A stretch of 64,000 nt of DNA, from assembly GCF_001522545.3 (NCBI RefSeq), contig NC_031768.1, positions 88,162,431 through 88,226,430 of the forward strand. The letters are read 5' to 3'. The translations under genes were made by a program, and so were the position numbers. Of this stretch, positions 60,590 through 64,000 are shown in pieces; within the stretch, counting starts at the first letter, position 1; every line of letters starts with the position of its first letter. The notes below the pieces were generated by a model. It was not told the origin of the DNA. It did no database searches and worked only from the letters and a program-made list of their open reading frames with translations. This DNA comes from Parus major. Taxonomy: Eukaryota > Chordata > Aves > Passeriformes > Paridae.

Positions 60590-61360
60590 TTTTAAAGGGA
60601 GTTAAAGACCATGAAGATCTCGCCCCTCTACGCCCTCAAGGAACCGCATTTCAATTTGCTTTCAACAGCGGCAGCCTTTTCCGGTGCGGCTCCTAGGGAG
60701 AAATAGGTAAAATCTGCTGCCAGGGTCGTCTCTCTCAGAGAAGGGACGGGCATAAAAGAGAGGGAACAGCACCGATCAACCAGTCAAAAAATAGCCTACG
60801 GTTTCAGAGGCTTCCCCGTTCAAAAGAATAAATACGCGACCAGAAACAAAAATCTGCTTTCTAATAACACAGTGTATTCTGCGCATCAGTCTTCTTTTTT
60901 CTTTTTTTTCCTTAACAGTTTTACAGTTTTTCTTTTTATTTTAGAACCGTTTCTCATAAGTTTTTAGTCGCAATGGGGTATACTTTTCTATGGTCTAAAA
61001 GTTTAATTTGCCTATTTCTCTGTGAATTCGAATTGTGAAATTGGAAAACTCTCTGTGCGCCAGGTTGGAGAGAGGGAATGTCTGTTAGTGCCTGAAACCT
61101 CAGAAAGCAAACGTGATGTTTTTCATAAAGCAAAGGAAATCAAGAACAGTTTGAGAAATCATTTTTAGGAGGTTGATAGACTTTAAATAAAGTCCGCGAC
61201 TGTAATTTGCACAGTCACTTCATTAAACCTAATTCCTCCGCGGTGTACTTTTGCTGCTGGGTGAAAATTGATTAGCGGCTCTATAATGACCACCAAATTC
61301 CATCTTTACAAGACCTAATTAAGAACAAACTTTACACCTAACGTATTTTAAACTTGCCAA
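60590..61360. promoter_or_regulatory. AT-rich island in TBX15 intron, candidate conserved element
   Basis: Non-repetitive AT-rich sequence between two CpG blocks. It includes a near-palindrome (GACTTTAAATAAAGTC, about 61,180-61,195), TAATTA-type words near 61,318 and a T-box-like half-site (ACACCT at 61,334-61,339). It has no long reading frame. It looks like an intronic enhancer on composition alone. Confidence 0.3.
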
Positions 61361-61377
61361 ATCTCCAGTGATATAAC

Positions 61378-61436
61378 AAAAAAAAAAAAAAAAAAGAAAA
61401 AAGAAGAAGAAAAAAAAAAAAAAAAGAAAAAGAAAT
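61378..61436. repeat. A-rich low-complexity tract
   Basis: Two long A runs joined by AAG-type units over about 58 bases. Confidence 0.95.
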
Positions 61437-61739
61437 TAGAAAAGGGAATTTTTATAGCGTCCCAAAGGTTCAACACTCAAAGCCGCTGCCCTCGAGTAGT
61501 GACGGGCTGTTCCTTCTGCTGGCGGTATTGCTGGTACGGGGTGCTTGTGGAGAGGCCGCAAGTAGTACAGTTCGCGCGGGGAAATTAAGTCTTGGTTTTC
61601 GTGGGATAACCTACATCGGTCTAGTCCCATTTATCCATCTTTTCGCCTAAATTGCCTCCATTTCAGCGCGGGGGGGTCTGAAAACCATTCAGTGCGGGGA
61701 GCTAAACGCGGTCACGGATAGTGTAAGGCTTCTCTCTCC

Positions 61740-62750
61740 TTTTCCCAGATCTTTTGCGTGCAGGCGGGTGTGAGGGTTTCTCTCCCAAGAGCGGGACACA
61801 TCCTCCGGCAGGGCCGAGGGCAGGAGGCGGCGGGGCGGCCGCGCTTCTCTCCCCGCATCGCTGCGGATCTGTGCGGAACGCGTACAAACTGCAGCCTTCG
61901 GGAGCGCCTGGGAGGCAGCGCTACTCGTTTTAACCCGTTTTGGCGGAGTCCCTGACCCCTTACGTGCCATCTTACAGCCGTGCCCAAACTCTTCGGTGAC
62001 GATATTGGCGAGACCTCCCCTCCCTCCGGGGCCGCATCTTCCTGGGAGAAGAGAGGTAGCAGGCTGGGAGGTGCCGGGTCGGGCTGTGGCGTGGGCAAAG
62101 GTGAGAAAAGCAAGCGGATAAGTCCCCCAGGTTTGTAAAAAACATCTCCCGAGCATCCGACTTATTTATGTCTCAGCCGCGAGTTTTGTCGCCAGAGTTA
62201 ATGTGCTTTTTTTACGAGACTCATTTAAAAGGGGGATAAATGTGGATTTTAATCATGTGCGGGTTCAACCACTAAGTTGTGAAAAGGAATTCGGGATTAC
62301 AGCGGCTCTCACCTTCTCTCCCCACCACCCCGTGCACTGGGGAGTGGGGCCGCGGCCGGGCCGGGGGAGGCAGAGCTGGCCCAGGGGCTCCGGGGAGCCT
62401 CCCCTGCTGCCCCCGCATCCTCCCCGGCACTCAGTTCTCGCCTCCGACAGGCCAAAGGAGGAGGAGGAGGAGGAGGAGGGTGGTGGGACGCCCCTCCGTC
62501 CCCTTGGCAGGTTCGGTTTCAGAGGGCAGCAAAACAATGGGCTCGGATGTCTTCTGGGTATTTATAGATTTAACCTGAGCAGCGGAAAGGTCACGGGGGC
62601 CCCAGGCGTTGCCTCCCCTGATGTATATATTGTTTACCGTCCTCGACGGCGGTGCCGTTCGTCGGCCCGTCCCTTCGCCACCCCGAGGGCGCTGGGACAG
62701 ACCGAGGCAGAGCCGAGCTCGTTCCTTTCCCCGTCTAGAGTTTAAGACTT
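61740..62750. promoter_or_regulatory. Intronic CpG island
   Basis: A CpG-dense block about 3 kb into the TBX15 intron. It could hold an alternative internal promoter or an antisense transcript start. Overlapping open frames (such as 61,689-62,156 minus and 62,203-62,745 plus) have no family resemblance. Confidence 0.45.
62456..62480. repeat. (AGG)n microsatellite
   Basis: About eight trinucleotide units within the intronic CpG block. Confidence 0.9.
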
Positions 62751-63510
62751 TTTTTGATTTTTTGGAGTGAGTGGGTGGAACGTGTCTCCCTGGAGAACGG
62801 CTGCTCCTTCAGGCGGCCAGGGTCTCTTCACGGCGAGACGAGCACAGGCGCTTCAGAGGCAGAACAAAACGGTGCGGCAGATAAATAGACTTTTTCGGCT
62901 TTGGGTCCGTCCTTTCCCTCGCGAAGAAACACACAAGCGATTTTGTAAACGAATTTTACTGCCGGTGCAGTCTTTGTATCACACGTCCATCCCATCGGTA
63001 TTTTTGGTTGCATATATTAAAAGTGCACCTACCGGATAAAAAAAAAACCCAAACCACCCTAAAACAAACAACCCTCAAACAACAAATTAAACAAAAGAAA
63101 ACAAGACATTTTTGAGAATTTAATTATTCATTCCTTGTGTTTACCTGAATCTAATCTGGCCAACTATTGCGAGCCCCTGCAAAGAGAGAAAAACACGGCA
63201 CACATTTTAAGACTCTCAATGTATCTATTATTTATGCTTATCCGTAAGATTAAGATCCGGCAGTTTGACAAAGCTTTCAGTGGCTGACAAGAGCAAAACC
63301 TTCAGCTCTTTTAGCCTGGAGTGTTGTTCTCCTGTGTCTCCCGAGAGGTTGCATCGATGTCCATCCCAACCCCGCTCTGCCGAGGGGTTCCTGCTCCTCC
63401 TTGCCCACGGGCAAACCCCCTCCACCGGCGGGGGTGCGGGTCTTTACCTCACCCTCCAGAGACGTAAAGAGATTTTAAGAGCAGGAGAAAATGAGATTGA
63501 CCCTTCTACT

Positions 63511-63557
63511 TATTTGTTTATTTATTTAGTTATTTGGTTATTTGTTTGTTTGTTTTA
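63511..63557. repeat. (TTTA)n/(TTTG)n interrupted microsatellite
   Basis: Tetranucleotide units with mixed A and G at the fourth position over about 47 bases. Confidence 0.85.
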
Positions 63558-64000
63558 ATATCCTTACTTCTGAATGCTTATATTGATGGAGTCCATGCTT
63601 TGAGCAATGCCTGTTAAACCCGTGAAGAGGGAGTGACTTAATTCGGTTTCTCACTTCAGCTTTTGTGTGAGTAGATGGGGCTAGGATTTCAGGAGCTGGC
63701 AGAGCAATTTTTTTTCATCTCTTTCCCGAGGTAGAGCACACTGGCGTACATGGTCCTCTGCATGTTCCTTGAGGCTCGTAGATGAGCAATGCTCTGTGAC
63801 AACGAGATGTAAGACAGACAGTGTCAGCTTTGCCTTTGCCTTGGGACTGAGCGTTATTGATGAGAAGTCTTTCTAACGAATTTGTGTGTGACTGGGATTG
63901 TATGAATTCATTCCACCTGTTGGATCATCAGTTTGCCTCTTTGAGTAGGGATACGGAGCTCAGATCCATTGCTCCCTTGTGTACACGATGGAAGGAAATG

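Larger units (their letters stand above)
58964..64000 (+). other. TBX15: TBX15 intron after the first coding exon (start only)
   Basis: No second coding exon was found: none of the frames reads like the acidic, Ser- and Thr-rich segment or the T-box that should follow. The intron holds CpG-rich DNA to about 60,250, an AT-rich candidate element (60,590-61,360), an A-rich tract (61,378-61,436), a second CpG block (61,740-62,750) with a GGA run, and a TTTA/TTTG repeat (63,511-63,557). Confidence 0.85.

Noticed and set aside
1..64000. tRNA genes, rRNA, CRISPR arrays, and prokaryotic promoters or ribosome binding sites
   Set aside because: No cloverleaf with A and B boxes, no regularly spaced repeats, and a clearly vertebrate gene structure. 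Small snoRNA or microRNA genes cannot be excluded by eye.

Overview
This is eukaryotic DNA from a sauropsid genome, most likely a bird. The evidence is split genes with GT-AG introns, CR1-type LINE fragments (including one with the usual avian 3' end near 39.3 kb and one antisense near 48.0-48.3 kb), and two neighbouring genes in the tandem order known from vertebrates: WARS2 followed by TBX15, both on the + strand. Nothing prokaryotic is present, so terms such as operon do not apply.

Layout. (1) Positions 1-32,425 hold the 3' part of WARS2, the mitochondrial tryptophanyl-tRNA synthetase. Five coding exons are placed to the base: 13,972-14,229; 25,186-25,266; 26,993-27,078; 29,772-29,890; 31,897-32,345. 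Together they encode 330 residues plus a stop in consistent phase, including the HLGN (HIGH-type) and KMSKS motifs, with an AATAAA signal at 32,403. The first exon (mitochondrial presequence) was not found and probably lies before position 1. (2) Positions 32,426 to about 40,560 are AT-rich intergenic DNA with a CR1 fragment and an exact 80-bp inverted repeat whose arms are about 1.45 kb apart. (3) From about 40.6 kb the composition changes sharply to GC- and CpG-rich DNA, with a chain of CpG islands, AT-rich islands that look like conserved regulatory elements, microsatellites and two assembly gaps. (4) TBX15 begins at the ATG at 58,762. Its first coding exon encodes 67 residues, with an eh1-like motif and a basic nuclear localisation stretch, and ends at a donor at 58,963/58,964. 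The rest of the window is TBX15 intron, CpG-rich at first.

The two genes are not functionally linked. WARS2 is a housekeeping enzyme of mitochondrial translation and TBX15 is a developmental transcription factor; they are simply old neighbours. The 18 kb of GC-rich DNA before TBX15 looks like the regulatory territory of the developmental gene.

Items most worth a second look: the exact inverted repeat (36,174-36,253 and 37,702-37,781), whose right arm is bracketed by a TSD-like direct repeat; a possible upstream 5' exon for TBX15, with a donor at 56,216 and a very strong acceptor at 58,399; a minimal AUG-stop upstream ORF in the TBX15 leader; and a candidate processed retrocopy in WARS2 intron 5, a rare class in birds. 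No wholly new system was found. All gene calls rest on recognising protein families by eye; no search was run.
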